Positions 19,087 through 28,732 of a DNA stretch of 64,000 bases are shown here, one piece after another (positions within the stretch are counted from its first letter, which is position 1; the number at the start of each line of letters is the position of its first letter). Below the pieces are notes generated by a model that was not told the DNA's origin, did not search any database, and was given only the letters and a program-made list of their open reading frames with translations. The stretch covers positions 1-64,000 of the forward strand of contig JADGAX010000002.1 of NCBI GenBank assembly GCA_015231795.1. The letters run 5' to 3'. The translations under genes were made by a program, and so were the position numbers. The DNA is from Alphaproteobacteria bacterium. Its GTDB lineage: Bacteria > Pseudomonadota > Alphaproteobacteria > Rhodospirillales > WMHbin7.

Positions 19087-19902
19087 TTAAGCCAGCCAGC
19101 GCTTGCGGCGGCGGTAATGTTTGGTGTCGCGGAAACTCTTGCGTCCGGCGGTGGATAGGCCGAGATAGAATTCCTTCACGTCTTCGTTCTCGCGAAGGCT
19201 TTTGGCCTCGCCATCCAGCACGACGCGCCCGTTTTCCAGGATATAGCCGTAATCGGCGTATTTCAGCGCCACCATCGTATTCTGCTCGGCCAGAAGGAAA
19301 CTGACTTTTTCCTTCTTGTTGAGTTCGGACACGATTTCGAAAATTTCCTCGACCAATTGCGGCGCCAACCCCATCGAGGGTTCGTCCAGCAAGATCATGT
19401 TGGGCCGGGCCATGAGCGCCCTGCCGATCGCCGTCATCTGCTGTTCGCCGCCCGACGTGTAGCCCGACTGGCTTTTGCGCCGTTCCTTCAGCCTGGGGAA
19501 ATAGCGATAGACCATCTCCAGGTCTTTCATCACCTCGGACCGCCCGTCGCGCCTTGTATGGGCGCCGGTCAGCAAATTTTCTTCGACGGTCAGATGTTCG
19601 AAACAGTGCCGTCCTTCCATCACCTGCACCACGCCCATCTTGACCAAATCGTTGGGCGTCAGGGAATCGATGCGCTTGTCCTTGTAGATGATGCTGCCCT
19701 TGGTGACCTCGCCGCGCTCGGCCCGCAGCAAATTCGACACCGCCTTCAGGGTCGTCGTCTTGCCGGCCCCGTTGGCCCCCAGCAAAGCCACGATCGCGCC
19801 ATCATGGACCGTCAGGGAAACGCCCTTCAGCACCAAAATCACATGGTCGTAGATGACTTCGATGTTGTTGATGACCAGAAGGTCTTTTCCCGGTTCTGTC
19901 AT
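19087..19902 (-). CDS. livF: Branched-chain-type ABC transporter ATPase (LivF-like)
   Basis: One of two ATPases of a HAAT-family importer. It has 271 residues with Walker A GANGAGKTT, signature TSGGEQQM, Walker B MILLDEPSMGL, and a longer basic tail (HYRRRKRW) than amino-acid LivF proteins, which usually end near residue 235. Start at 19902 has an AGGGA ribosome site. A strong hairpin separates it from the binding-protein gene. Confidence 0.9.
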   Translation of the reverse strand: MTEPGKDLLVINNIEVIYDHVILVLKGVSLTVHDGAIVALLGANGAGKTTTLKAVSNLLRAERGEVTKGSIIYKDKRIDSLTPNDLVKMGVVQVMEGRHCFEHLTVEENLLTGAHTRRDGRSEVMKDLEMVYRYFPRLKERRKSQSGYTSGGEQQMTAIGRALMARPNMILLDEPSMGLAPQLVEEIFEIVSELNKKEKVSFLLAEQNTMVALKYADYGYILENGRVVLDGEAKSLRENEDVKEFYLGLSTAGRKSFRDTKHYRRRKRWLA

Positions 19903-19914
19903 TCGAGATTCCCT

Positions 19915-19957
19915 AAAGAAGAAAGGCGGGCGCGGAACCAATAAGCCCCGCGCCCGC
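19915..19957 (-). terminator. Strong hairpin with T-rich tail between binding-protein and livF genes
   Basis: A perfect 10-bp GC stem (GCGGGCGCGG with CCGCGCCCGC, loop 12 nt) followed on the minus strand by CTTTCTTCTTT. It sits 8 bp after the binding-protein stop. As an intra-operon partial terminator or 3' stabiliser it would give more binding protein than LivF and ligase. Confidence 0.75.
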
Positions 19958-19964
19958 TTAGATC

Positions 19965-21296
19965 TTACATTTCCTTCGAGCAGTCACGCGGCGTGATGCC
20001 CTTTTCCTTGGCGTACTTCATGGCCGATTCCTCGGCCAGCGGACGCACCAAGCCCTTGTCGGCTTCGATCCAGTCGGAAACGATCTTCCACTGGTTGCCG
20101 TCCCACTGCGAGAACTTGACCGCGCCGCCGCCTTCATGGTCGGTGCAAGAGGTCTTGATCGGCTGCACCAAACCCTCGGCGCCCAGCGCCTTGATGCGCG
20201 CCGGCGTGAGATTGAGATGCTCGAGACCCCACTGGATCTGCTCGCCGGTAAGAGGCTTCTTACCGAACTTCTCCTGGGCGATGCGGATGGCTTCCAGCGA
20301 GAGAATGCCGGTCACGACGCCGCGGTTGTAGTAAACCGTGCCGACGCGATCAGACTCGATGTTGCCCTTCTTCTTGGCATGCACGGCCTTCTCAATGTCC
20401 TTAATGACCTGGAAGTCCTTGCCGGGCGGGTTGAAGCCAGCGGCGATGAAGCCCTTGGCGGCCGTTCCAGCCGGACGCATGTCTTCTTCGGAACCCGACC
20501 ACCAGACGCCCAGCATCTTCTCGCGCGAGAAACCGATGCGGGCCGCTTCCTTGATCGCCGTGGGGTTCATGACGCCCCAACCGCGCAAGATGACCCAATC
20601 GGGGGCAATCTGCTTGATCTGCAGCCAGATGGCTTTCTGGTCAAGGCCGGGATGCGCCACCGGGAAATGCTTGATTTCGAAGCCGTAGGTCGCGGCCTGC
20701 TTGTTCAGGATGTCGATGGTTTCCTTGCCGTAGGCCGAATCGTGATAGACGTTCACGATCTTCTTGCCTTTCAGCTTGTCCATCCCGCCTTCCTTCATGC
20801 CGATGAACTTAATCTTCGACGTGTTCTGCGACCAATAGGTGGTCACCAGCGGGAACAGATAGGGGAAGACCGAACCGACCATGGCGTCGCCGCGGCCATA
20901 ACCCAGAGACACGACCGGGATCTTGTCGGCAGCGCCCTTCTCGAAGGTCGAATAGGTGATGCCGGTCGACAGCGGATGGAACATGGCCGCACCGGTGGGC
21001 CCCTTGCCCTTTAGGCGCTCATAGCATTCGACGCCGCGCGCGTTGTCATAGGCGGTTTCGCATTCTTCCCAGGTCAGCTTGACCCCGTTGACGCCGCCGT
21101 CACGCTCGTTGATCAGCGCCATATAGTCCATGAAGCCGCCGAAGTACCCCGTGCCGCCCGCGGCATAGGGACCCGTGCGGTAGATGGGAATGGGCATGAA
21201 CTGTTCCATGGCCTGAGCCACGGCCGGAGCGGGGACGCTGGCCCCGGCGATAAGTCCGACCCCAAGGGCCAGACTGGCAAATACGGACTTCTTCAT
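19965..21296 (-). CDS. ABC transporter periplasmic substrate-binding protein
   Basis: A 443-residue Leu/Ile/Val-type (type I) binding protein with a Sec signal peptide (MKKSVFASLALGVGLIAGAS, cleavage near AVAQA). The start at 21296 follows a GGGAGG ribosome site. It is longer than amino-acid LivK (about 370) and resembles the subgroup found with aromatic-acid or acyl-CoA genes. It delivers the substrate to the LivHM channel. Confidence 0.9.
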   Translation of the reverse strand: MKKSVFASLALGVGLIAGASVPAPAVAQAMEQFMPIPIYRTGPYAAGGTGYFGGFMDYMALINERDGGVNGVKLTWEECETAYDNARGVECYERLKGKGPTGAAMFHPLSTGITYSTFEKGAADKIPVVSLGYGRGDAMVGSVFPYLFPLVTTYWSQNTSKIKFIGMKEGGMDKLKGKKIVNVYHDSAYGKETIDILNKQAATYGFEIKHFPVAHPGLDQKAIWLQIKQIAPDWVILRGWGVMNPTAIKEAARIGFSREKMLGVWWSGSEEDMRPAGTAAKGFIAAGFNPPGKDFQVIKDIEKAVHAKKKGNIESDRVGTVYYNRGVVTGILSLEAIRIAQEKFGKKPLTGEQIQWGLEHLNLTPARIKALGAEGLVQPIKTSCTDHEGGGAVKFSQWDGNQWKIVSDWIEADKGLVRPLAEESAMKYAKEKGITPRDCSKEM

Positions 21297-21356
21297 TTTA
21301 TTTCCTCCCAAAGTTAATTCGCCTGCTTCGTGATGTTGCTCTTGTTTTACTATTCG

Positions 21357-22424
21357 TCAATACGGGAACGGCCACAATCTCAGCTTTTCCTTGGCGATCT
21401 GCCAAAGCCTAGCCAAGCCATGCGGCTCGACGATCAAAAAGAAGATGATCAGGCCGCCGAAAATGATGTGTTCCAGATTGGCCATCGTATCGGCCTGAAG
21501 CGTGCCGTGCCCGATCATCGCCGCGATGTTGTTGAGCAAGATGGGCAGCAGCACGATGAAACCCGCCCCCAGGAAACTGCCCAGGATCGATCCCACGCCG
21601 CCAATGATGATCATGAACAGAACCTGGAACGAGCGGCTGAGATCGAAGGCCGCCGGTTCAACGGTGCCCAGATAGCAATAGGTCCAAAGCGCGCCCGCCA
21701 CGCCGCAATAGAACGAGCTGATGCCGAAGGCCGACAGCTTGGTGGCCAGCAAGGGAATACCGATCACTTCAGCCGACACGTCCTTGTCGCGCACCGCCAT
21801 CCAGGAGCGCCCGATGCGCGAACGCACCATGTTCTTGGCGGCCAAGGCCAGAACCGCCACCATGACCAGGGTCAGCAGGTATTTCTCGACGGCGGAATCG
21901 ACCGTCACGCCCATGATCACCATCGGCGGCGCCGAAATGACGCCCGACGACGAATAGTTGGTGAACCAGCCGACATGGGTGAAGACCCATTCGATGAAGA
22001 ACTGGGCGGCCAGCGTGGCCACCGCCAGATAAAAGCCCTTGATGCGCAGGGATGGCAGTCCGAAGACCATGCCCACTAGGGCGGCGAAGACGCCGGCCAG
22101 CAGGAAATCAACGATCAGCGGCAGTTCGGGAACGCGCAGATTGAGGTTGTAGGCGGCAAAGGCCCCCACCGCCATGAAGCCCGCCGTGCCCAACGACAAC
22201 TGCCCAGCATAGCCGGTCAGAATGTTGAGGCCGATGGCCGCCAGTGACAGCACCAGAAGCGGCGTTAAAATCGACCCCAACCAATATTCGTCGGCCACAA
22301 TCGGCACCAGGATGAAAACCACCGCCAGCAGGGCCATGATGGCGATGCGGTCCTGGCGAATGGGAAAGATGGCCTGATCGGCCCGATAGCTGGTTTTGAA
22401 CTGTCCTGATTCGCGATAGAGCAT
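21357..22424 (-). CDS. livM: Branched-chain-type ABC permease (LivM-like)
   Basis: Second membrane subunit of the importer: 355 residues with 9-10 hydrophobic segments and the LivM features GYAGQLSLGTAGFMAVGAFA and IGGVGSILGSFLGAG. It follows livH with no gap (2 bp). The N-terminal 25 residues are hydrophilic and longer than in E. coli LivM relatives of this group. Confidence 0.92.
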   Translation of the reverse strand: MLYRESGQFKTSYRADQAIFPIRQDRIAIMALLAVVFILVPIVADEYWLGSILTPLLVLSLAAIGLNILTGYAGQLSLGTAGFMAVGAFAAYNLNLRVPELPLIVDFLLAGVFAALVGMVFGLPSLRIKGFYLAVATLAAQFFIEWVFTHVGWFTNYSSSGVISAPPMVIMGVTVDSAVEKYLLTLVMVAVLALAAKNMVRSRIGRSWMAVRDKDVSAEVIGIPLLATKLSAFGISSFYCGVAGALWTYCYLGTVEPAAFDLSRSFQVLFMIIIGGVGSILGSFLGAGFIVLLPILLNNIAAMIGHGTLQADTMANLEHIIFGGLIIFFLIVEPHGLARLWQIAKEKLRLWPFPY

Positions 22425-22426
22425 GC

Positions 22427-23341
22427 TTACACCCGCTCGATGATTTTCTCGCCGAACAGGCCCTGCGGACGCACCAGCAGGAACAGAAGGGCAAGCATGT
22501 AGGGGAACCAGTTTTCGATGGCGGCGACGGCGCCGCCGGTGAAGGTGCTGATATAGACTTCAGCCAGTTTCTCGGAGGCGCCGATGATCAGCCCGCCCAC
22601 GATGGCGCCCGCCACCGAGGTGAAGCCGCCCAGGATCAGCACGGGCAGCGCCTTCAGCGCCACCAGCGACAGCGAGAACTGAACGCCCAATCGCGACCCC
22701 CACAGTAGGCCAGCCACCAAGGCCACCAAACCAGCGGCGGCCCAGACGATGGCCCACACATGCTGAAGCGGAATGCCCACCGCCAGGGCCGCTTGATGAT
22801 CGTCGGCCACGGCGCGCAGCGCCAAGCCAACACGGGTCTTGTTGAAGAAGAGAGCCAAACCGCCGACCAGAACGGCGGCGCAGCCGGCCGAGAAGAGATC
22901 GAAGGTGCTGACCTGAATGCCCAGGGCTTCCTGAATCATTTCGTTGGGCAAGTCTTCGATGCCCAGATCGAGGGCGCGCACCTGCGTGCCCCAAATGCCC
23001 TGGCCCAATCCTTCAAGCAGATAGGACAATCCGATGGTGGCCATGAAAAGCGCTATGGGCGGCTGGTTGACCAAGGGGCGCAGCACGATGCGCTCGATTC
23101 CCACTGCCAACAGCATCATGACGAGCAGGCACAGCAGCAGGGCGGGCCAGAAGGGCACGCCCAATTCCAGAATGCCAACGAAGGTGAGGGCGGCGAAAAG
23201 CACCATCGAGCCTTGCGCGAAATTGAAGACGCCGGATGCCTTGTAGATCAGCACGAATCCAAGGGCGACCAGCGAATACATGATGCCCGAGAGCAGCCCC
23301 CCGAACAGGACTTCAAAAAAGAAATTCAGGTCCGACGTCAT
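22427..23341 (-). CDS. livH: Branched-chain-type ABC permease (LivH-like)
   Basis: First membrane subunit: 304 residues, about eight membrane helices, with the LivH signatures GLLSGIMYSLVALGFVLIYKA near the start and GGFTSVAGAIVGGLIIG near residue 235. Lies between livG (16 bp) and livM (2 bp). Confidence 0.93.
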   Translation of the reverse strand: MTSDLNFFFEVLFGGLLSGIMYSLVALGFVLIYKASGVFNFAQGSMVLFAALTFVGILELGVPFWPALLLCLLVMMLLAVGIERIVLRPLVNQPPIALFMATIGLSYLLEGLGQGIWGTQVRALDLGIEDLPNEMIQEALGIQVSTFDLFSAGCAAVLVGGLALFFNKTRVGLALRAVADDHQAALAVGIPLQHVWAIVWAAAGLVALVAGLLWGSRLGVQFSLSLVALKALPVLILGGFTSVAGAIVGGLIIGASEKLAEVYISTFTGGAVAAIENWFPYMLALLFLLVRPQGLFGEKIIERV

Positions 23342-23357
23342 TGCCTATCCCCTCATC

Positions 23358-24152
23358 TCAATGCGCCACGCCGAGATAGGCGTCGATGACATCTTGGTTG
23401 GCGCGCACCTCGGCGGGCGAGCCGTCGGCGATCTTCTTGCCGTAATCGAGCACGGCCACGCGATCCGAGATGTCCATCACCACCCCCATGTCGTGCTCGA
23501 TCAGCACGATGGTGGTGCCGAACTCGTCGTTGACGTCCAGGATAAAGCGGCACATATCCTCTTTTTCCTCGACATTCATGCCCGCCATCGGCTCGTCAAG
23601 CAGCAGCAGTTGCGGCTCGGCGGCCAGCGCCCGGCCAAGCTCGACGCGCTTTTGCAAGCCGTAGGGCAGACGGCCCACCGGGGTCTTGCGGATGTTTTCG
23701 ATCTGCAGAAAATCGATGACGCGCTCGCACACTTCGCGATGCTCGATCTCCTCCTTCAAATTTGGTCCCACATACAGCGCCTGCCACAGGAAGTTGCGCT
23801 TCATCTTGGTGTAGCGGCCGGTCATGATGTTGTCGAGAACGCTCATGCCCTTGAATAGGGCGATGTTCTGGAAGGTGCGGGCGATGCCGTGCCTGGCCGT
23901 TTCGTGCGGCTTCATGGCGCGCCTTGTCTGGCCCTGATAGGTCACGGTGCCTTCCTGCGGATGGTAAACGCCGTTGATGACGTTCAGCATCGAGCTTTTG
24001 CCCGCCCCGTTGGGGCCGATGATGGCCAAAATCTCGTGCTCGCGCACGTCGATCGAAATGTTGGTGAGCGCACGCACGCCGCCGAAGGACAGGCTGATGT
24101 TGTCGCAGCGCAAGATAACGTCGCCGATTTGCTTTGTCGCTTGGGAATTCAT
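23358..24152 (-). CDS. livG: Branched-chain-type ABC transporter ATPase (LivG-like)
   Basis: Second ATPase of the importer, 264 residues. Walker A GPNGAGKSS, the LivG-type insertion with RTFQNIALF, a signature region with LPYGLQKRVELGRAL, Walker B LLLLDEPMAGM and H-loop IEHDM. It starts one base after the acyl-CoA synthetase stop, so all seven genes form one transcription unit. Confidence 0.93.
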   Translation of the reverse strand: MNSQATKQIGDVILRCDNISLSFGGVRALTNISIDVREHEILAIIGPNGAGKSSMLNVINGVYHPQEGTVTYQGQTRRAMKPHETARHGIARTFQNIALFKGMSVLDNIMTGRYTKMKRNFLWQALYVGPNLKEEIEHREVCERVIDFLQIENIRKTPVGRLPYGLQKRVELGRALAAEPQLLLLDEPMAGMNVEEKEDMCRFILDVNDEFGTTIVLIEHDMGVVMDISDRVAVLDYGKKIADGSPAEVRANQDVIDAYLGVAH

Positions 24153-24153
24153 C

Positions 24154-26118
24154 TCACCCCGCCTTCTTCATGGGCTGGTAAATCTGCGCGTCCTGGATGG
24201 CGATATTGGCCTTGATCGTGCCCTTGCGGCCATCCTCGAAGGTGACCTGCGCCTCGATGTCGCAATGTGACTGGCCGGAATAAAGCGCCGTCACCAACTC
24301 GGCGTATTTCTCGGCGATGAAGCCTCTGCGAACCTTGCGCGTACGGGTCAGCTCGCCGTCGTCGGCGTCCAGCTCCTTGTGCAGAATCAGGAAGCGCTTG
24401 ACCTGCGAGGCGGACAGGTGCGGATCGTTCGCCAGATCACGATTCACCTGATCGACGCAATCGGCCAGCAGGCTGTAAACCTCGGGCTTGCAGGCCAGAT
24501 CGTTGTAGCCCGAATAGGCCAGCCCCTTGCGTTCGGCCCAGTTGCCCACCGCCTCGATGTCGAAATTGAGGAAGCAGGCCACGTAATCGCGCCCATCGCC
24601 GTAGGCCACCGCCTCCTTGATGAAGGGAAAGAATTTCAGCTTGTTCTCGATATATTTGGGCGCGAACATGCCGCCCGAGTTCAGCTTGCCCACATCCTTG
24701 GCGCGGTCGATGATTTTCAGGTGCCCGTCGTCGTCCAGGAATCCGGCGTCGCCGGTGCTGACCCATCCGTCGTCGGTCTTGGTAGCCTTGGTGCCTTCAT
24801 CGTTCTTGAAATAGGCCAGGAAGGCGCCGGGGCTTCTGAACAAGACCTCGCCGCTGTCGGCCATCTTCAATTCCACGCCGGGCACGGGCACGCCCACCGT
24901 ATCGTCCTTGATCATGCCGTCGGGCTGAATGGTGATGAAGACGCTGGCCTCGGTCGAGCCGTAGATCTGCTTGATGTTGACGCCCAGCGAGCGATAGAAG
25001 CGGAAAATGTCGGGACCGATCGCCTCTCCCGCCGTATGGGCCAGCCGGATGCGCGTAAAGCCCAACACGTTCAGCAGCGGTCCGTAAACGAGGATGCGTC
25101 CCAGCGCATAAAGCAACCGGTCGCTCAGGCTGACCGGCTTGTTGCCGTCCAGAATGGCGGCGCCGCACCGTTTGGCCACCGCCATGAAATAGTGGAACAT
25201 CGACCGCTTGATGCGCCCGGCGTCTTCCATGCGGATCATCACCTGGGTCAGCAGATTCTCGAAGATGCGCGGCGGAGCGAAGAAGAAGGTGGGACCCAGT
25301 TCGCGCAGATCGTGCATGACGGTGTTCGAACTTTCCGGGCAGGCCACGCAAAAGCCCGCGACCAGGGATTCGCCGAACGAGTAGATGTGATCGCCCACCC
25401 AGGCCATGGGCAGATAGGCCAGCACTTCCTCGTCGCCGGTCAGGCGGTCGAAATCGATGGCGCCCTTGGCCGACATGATGACGTTCGAAAAGGCCAGCAT
25501 GACCCCCTTCGACTGACCCGTGGTGCCTGAGGTGTAAAGAATGACCGACAGATCCTGGGCCTTGCCCTGGGCGATGCTGTTTTCGAAGAAGTCGGGATGG
25601 GTCGATTCCTCGCCGCGTCCCAATTCCTGCACCTTGGCGAAACTGGTCAGAAAGGGCTGCGGATAATTGCGCAGGCCTCTGGGGTCGCTGAAAATGATGT
25701 GATCGAGCGTGGCGCAGTCGCCTTTGATTTCAAGCAGCTTGTCGACCTGCTCTTGGTCCTCGACCACGGCGAAGCGCACCTCGGCATGGCTGAGCACATA
25801 ACGCATTTCATTGGCCACGGCATCCTGATACATCGGCACCGGCACCCCGCCCAGCGATTGGGCGGCCAGCATGCTCCAATACAGGTGGGGTCGGTTGTCG
25901 CCCACGATGGCCAGACGGTCGCCCCGCCTGAATCCCAGCGCCTTCAATCCCATGGCGAAGGCGCGCACTTCCTGGGCCACTTCGCTCCAGTTCCAGGTCT
26001 GCCAGATGCCGAAATCCTTTTCGCGCCAAGCCGGATGCGTGCCCCGGACGGCGGCGTGATAGAGCATTAATTTTGGAAAAGTGTCGTGAACGGAAAGATC
26101 AGGCGCGCCCCTAACCAT
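24154..26118 (-). CDS. AMP-forming long-chain acyl-CoA synthetase-like enzyme
   Basis: A 654-residue ANL-superfamily ligase of the FadD/ACSL group. The ATP motif YTSGTTGQSKGVML, the GSTEA substrate loop, and the hinge TGDAGFLDDDGHLKIIDRAKD are all present. It heads the operon with LivGHM, the binding protein, LivF and a PaaK-like ligase. Comparable ligase-transporter operons in other proteobacteria serve uptake of aromatic or fatty carboxylates; that role here is inferred from context. Confidence 0.88.
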   Translation of the reverse strand: MVRGAPDLSVHDTFPKLMLYHAAVRGTHPAWREKDFGIWQTWNWSEVAQEVRAFAMGLKALGFRRGDRLAIVGDNRPHLYWSMLAAQSLGGVPVPMYQDAVANEMRYVLSHAEVRFAVVEDQEQVDKLLEIKGDCATLDHIIFSDPRGLRNYPQPFLTSFAKVQELGRGEESTHPDFFENSIAQGKAQDLSVILYTSGTTGQSKGVMLAFSNVIMSAKGAIDFDRLTGDEEVLAYLPMAWVGDHIYSFGESLVAGFCVACPESSNTVMHDLRELGPTFFFAPPRIFENLLTQVMIRMEDAGRIKRSMFHYFMAVAKRCGAAILDGNKPVSLSDRLLYALGRILVYGPLLNVLGFTRIRLAHTAGEAIGPDIFRFYRSLGVNIKQIYGSTEASVFITIQPDGMIKDDTVGVPVPGVELKMADSGEVLFRSPGAFLAYFKNDEGTKATKTDDGWVSTGDAGFLDDDGHLKIIDRAKDVGKLNSGGMFAPKYIENKLKFFPFIKEAVAYGDGRDYVACFLNFDIEAVGNWAERKGLAYSGYNDLACKPEVYSLLADCVDQVNRDLANDPHLSASQVKRFLILHKELDADDGELTRTRKVRRGFIAEKYAELVTALYSGQSHCDIEAQVTFEDGRKGTIKANIAIQDAQIYQPMKKAG

Positions 26119-26444
26119 TCAGCCCATCCCGGCCCGTCCCGCGACGCGCCTGCATGGACCACGCAATACGGCACAAAGCCATCACGCTGCCTCCTCCTCA
26201 AACCTTGATGCCCTGTCCAGGCCGGGATCTTGCGTCCCTTGTTTCCCTGCACGTCAACACCTTAACAGGTAACGAAATTGGCTTCCCGGGTCAACACCCT
26301 ACAAAAAATATAAGGGCAAAATTATTTTATGTATCAGGATGTTCTAATTTCCCCCAAATGTCGATGGCCGGGACAAACCCGGCCATCCAATACGTTCTTC
26401 AGCCTTCACGTAGGGGAAGGCTGAAAGGGCTGGCAGCAGCCTAC
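26119..26444. other. Gene-free stretch upstream of the transporter operon
   Basis: A 326 bp gap between the argG 3' end and the ligase start. It holds the ligase operon promoter, not clearly recognisable, an AT-rich segment at 26305-26350, and the REP-like palindrome at 26361-26390. No gene is visible. Confidence 0.6.
26361..26390. repeat. REP-like palindrome, single unit
   Basis: GATGGCCGGG-acaaa-CCCGGCCATC is a perfect 10-bp hairpin with the same core as the first half of the repeat at 14855-14950 (GGCCGGG/CCCGGCC with a five-base loop). It lies 50 bp past the argG stop. Confidence 0.8.
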
Positions 26445-27665
26445 CTACCTGCCCTCGGCCATCTTGCCCAGGCGCAGACGCAGGGCGTTCAGCTTGATGA
26501 AGCCTTCGGCGTCGTGCTGGTCGTAGACCGAGTCCTCCTCGAAGGTGACGTAATCGAGGCGATAGAGGGAATGGGGCGACTTCCTGCCCACCACGCGGGC
26601 GTTGCCCTTGTACAGTTTCAGCCTGGCCGTGCCGGTGACGCGCTCTTGCGTCTTGTCGATCAGGGCCTGCAGCGCCAGGCGCTCGGGCGCGAACCAGAAG
26701 CCGTAATAGATCAGTTCGGCATAGCGGGGCATCAGGCTGTCCTTCAGATGCGCCGCCTCGCGGTCCAAGGTCAGGCTTTCCACCGCGCGGTGCGCCATGT
26801 GCAAAAGCGTGCCGCCCGGCGTTTCGTAAGCGCCCCGGCTTTTCATGCCGACGAAGCGGTTTTCGACCAGATCAAGGCGGCCCACGCCATGGCGGCCCGC
26901 GATTTCGTTCAACTTGGCCAGCAGCAGGCCGGGCGAGAGTTTCTGGCCGTTCACCGCCACCGCATCGCCGCCCACGAAGTCGACTTCCAGATATTCCGGC
27001 TGATCCGGCGCCTTTTCGGGCGACACGGTCAGACGCCAGATGTCCTCGTCGGGTTCATGCCAGGGATCTTCCAGCGCCTTGCCTTCATAGGAGATGTGCA
27101 AGAGGTTGGCGTCCATCGAATAAGGCGCTTCGCCGCGCTTGTCCTTGGCGATGGGAATCTGGTGCTTCTCGGCGTAATCGATCAGTTTGGTGCGCGAGTT
27201 CAAGTCCCATTCGCGCCAGGGCGCGATCACCTTGATGCCGGGATTGAGCGCGTAATAGGTCAGTTCGAAACGCACCTGGTCATTGCCCTTGCCGGTGGCG
27301 CCATGGCAGACGGCGTCGGCGCCGGTCATTTGCGCGATTTCGATCTGGCGCTTGCCGATCAGGGGTCTGGCGATCGAAGTGCCCAGCAGATAGACGCCTT
27401 CGTACAAGGCGTTGGCCCGCATCATGGGGTAGACGAAATCGCGGACGAACTCTTCCTTCAGGTCGTCGATGTAGATTTCCTTGATGCCCATCATCTCGGC
27501 CTTCTTGCGGGCGGGTTCCAACTCCTCGCCCTGGCCGATGTCGGCGGTGAAGGTCACGACTTCGCAGGCATAGGTGTCTTGCAGCCAGCGCAGGATGATC
27601 GAGGTGTCAAGGCCACCGGAATAGGCCAGCACGACCTTCTTGATGCCGCTTTTCTTTGTCGCCAT
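26445..27665 (-). CDS. argG: Argininosuccinate synthase
   Basis: Joins citrulline and aspartate with ATP cleavage in arginine synthesis. The 406 residues contain the P-loop-like [16 protein letters not shown] near the N-terminus and the conserved [14 protein letters not shown] segment. Monocistronic here; no other arg gene is nearby. Confidence 0.97.
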   Translation of the reverse strand: MATKKSGIKKVVLAYSGGLDTSIILRWLQDTYACEVVTFTADIGQGEELEPARKKAEMMGIKEIYIDDLKEEFVRDFVYPMMRANALYEGVYLLGTSIARPLIGKRQIEIAQMTGADAVCHGATGKGNDQVRFELTYYALNPGIKVIAPWREWDLNSRTKLIDYAEKHQIPIAKDKRGEAPYSMDANLLHISYEGKALEDPWHEPDEDIWRLTVSPEKAPDQPEYLEVDFVGGDAVAVNGQKLSPGLLLAKLNEIAGRHGVGRLDLVENRFVGMKSRGAYETPGGTLLHMAHRAVESLTLDREAAHLKDSLMPRYAELIYYGFWFAPERLALQALIDKTQERVTGTARLKLYKGNARVVGRKSPHSLYRLDYVTFEEDSVYDQHDAEGFIKLNALRLRLGKMAEGR

Positions 27666-27733
27666 GAGGAAATTGCCTTCGGATGAATGAAAACCGGGCG
27701 GCAGTATAGGCGAAGTTAGGGGGCGCGCAAGAG

Positions 27734-28558
27734 CTAGGCCACTCTTTTGGCCAAGCGCGAAACCAGTCCATGCTCTTGATACTCATAGCGCGTCGGGCAC
27801 ATGGCGCAGCAAGATTCCTCTTCTCGCCTCAAAAAAACGCCCAGTTCAACGTCGCTTGCCGAAGCCGCCAGCGGCTGATAGGCCAGATAGGGTTGCCAGT
27901 CCTTGACCGCGTCCAAGCCGAAGCGCCCCGCCACCAGTTCCAGAAAGGCCAGCGGGGGGCACTTCCACATCAGTCCGCGGTGCAGCGTCATGCATTGCTT
28001 GCCCAAACAGACGGTCCAGGACGCCAGGGGGTCGTTGTGCGCGTAGGGCCGCATTGCGGCCCCTTCGCCCTGATAGGTGCGGTAAAACGTGAATTCGCTG
28101 GGCCTGAACCCAAGTTTGAACCCCAGGCGGTGGCGTTCCTTCTCGATCTCGAACAGCGACTGGTTGAAGCGGTCCAGATAGGGGACGTCCTTGTAGGAAT
28201 GGAAACTGATGTCCAGCCTTGTATGGGTCGTCGCCAAGGTTTCGAACAGCTGCGGATGTCGGGCATGGTTAAGCCCATTGCTGATAAGGACCCGTTCGGA
28301 TTCGGGCCATAATTCATGAGCCAAACGCAAATAGGAAAGCAGGTCGGGATTGAACATCGGCTCGCCGCCCAGCATGGAAAATGTGTCAGGGGTCAGGCGC
28401 TTGGCCCAATTTCGCAACCATTTCCCACCTATGTCGAAGGAAACGTGGCCTTTATTTCCATAATTCGAGTAATGCGTGCAGCCTGAACAGGCCAGATCGC
28501 AGGAAAAGGCGAGGTCCATTTCAAGAAATGGAACGCTGAATTTCTTGCCGCATTTCAT
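27734..28558 (-). CDS. Radical SAM protein of unknown substrate
   Basis: The 274-residue protein carries the radical SAM cluster Cys20-x3-Cys24-x2-Cys27 (CDLACSGC) and a GGEP motif ([10 protein letters not shown]). Additional cysteines near the C-terminus (KQCM, WKCPP, CCAMCP) could bind a second cluster, as in SPASM/twitch proteins. No peptide precursor or partner gene is adjacent; flanking DNA is AT-rich and includes a small palindrome (ATGCCG/CGGCAT, about 28592-28613) before the start. Function cannot be assigned. Confidence 0.8.
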   Translation of the reverse strand: MKCGKKFSVPFLEMDLAFSCDLACSGCTHYSNYGNKGHVSFDIGGKWLRNWAKRLTPDTFSMLGGEPMFNPDLLSYLRLAHELWPESERVLISNGLNHARHPQLFETLATTHTRLDISFHSYKDVPYLDRFNQSLFEIEKERHRLGFKLGFRPSEFTFYRTYQGEGAAMRPYAHNDPLASWTVCLGKQCMTLHRGLMWKCPPLAFLELVAGRFGLDAVKDWQPYLAYQPLAASASDVELGVFLRREEESCCAMCPTRYEYQEHGLVSRLAKRVA

Positions 28559-28732
28559 TTAATTTACAGATTGATTACAGTTTAAGAGCCATGCCGAAAA
28601 TTATCGCGGCATTATTTTTTATCGTGACTTGGCAATGACTATACGCCGACGGCGCAAGACTGCAAGCCCGGCAAGGCTTCTTTCAGGAAATATATAATTG
28701 GAAGGGCTGGAATAGGCGGACGGAGGAGGGTC

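Noticed and set aside
28592-28625. Terminator-like hairpin on the plus strand
   Set aside because: A 6-bp stem with a T-run, but no plus-strand gene ends there; may be a weak operator for the radical SAM gene instead.
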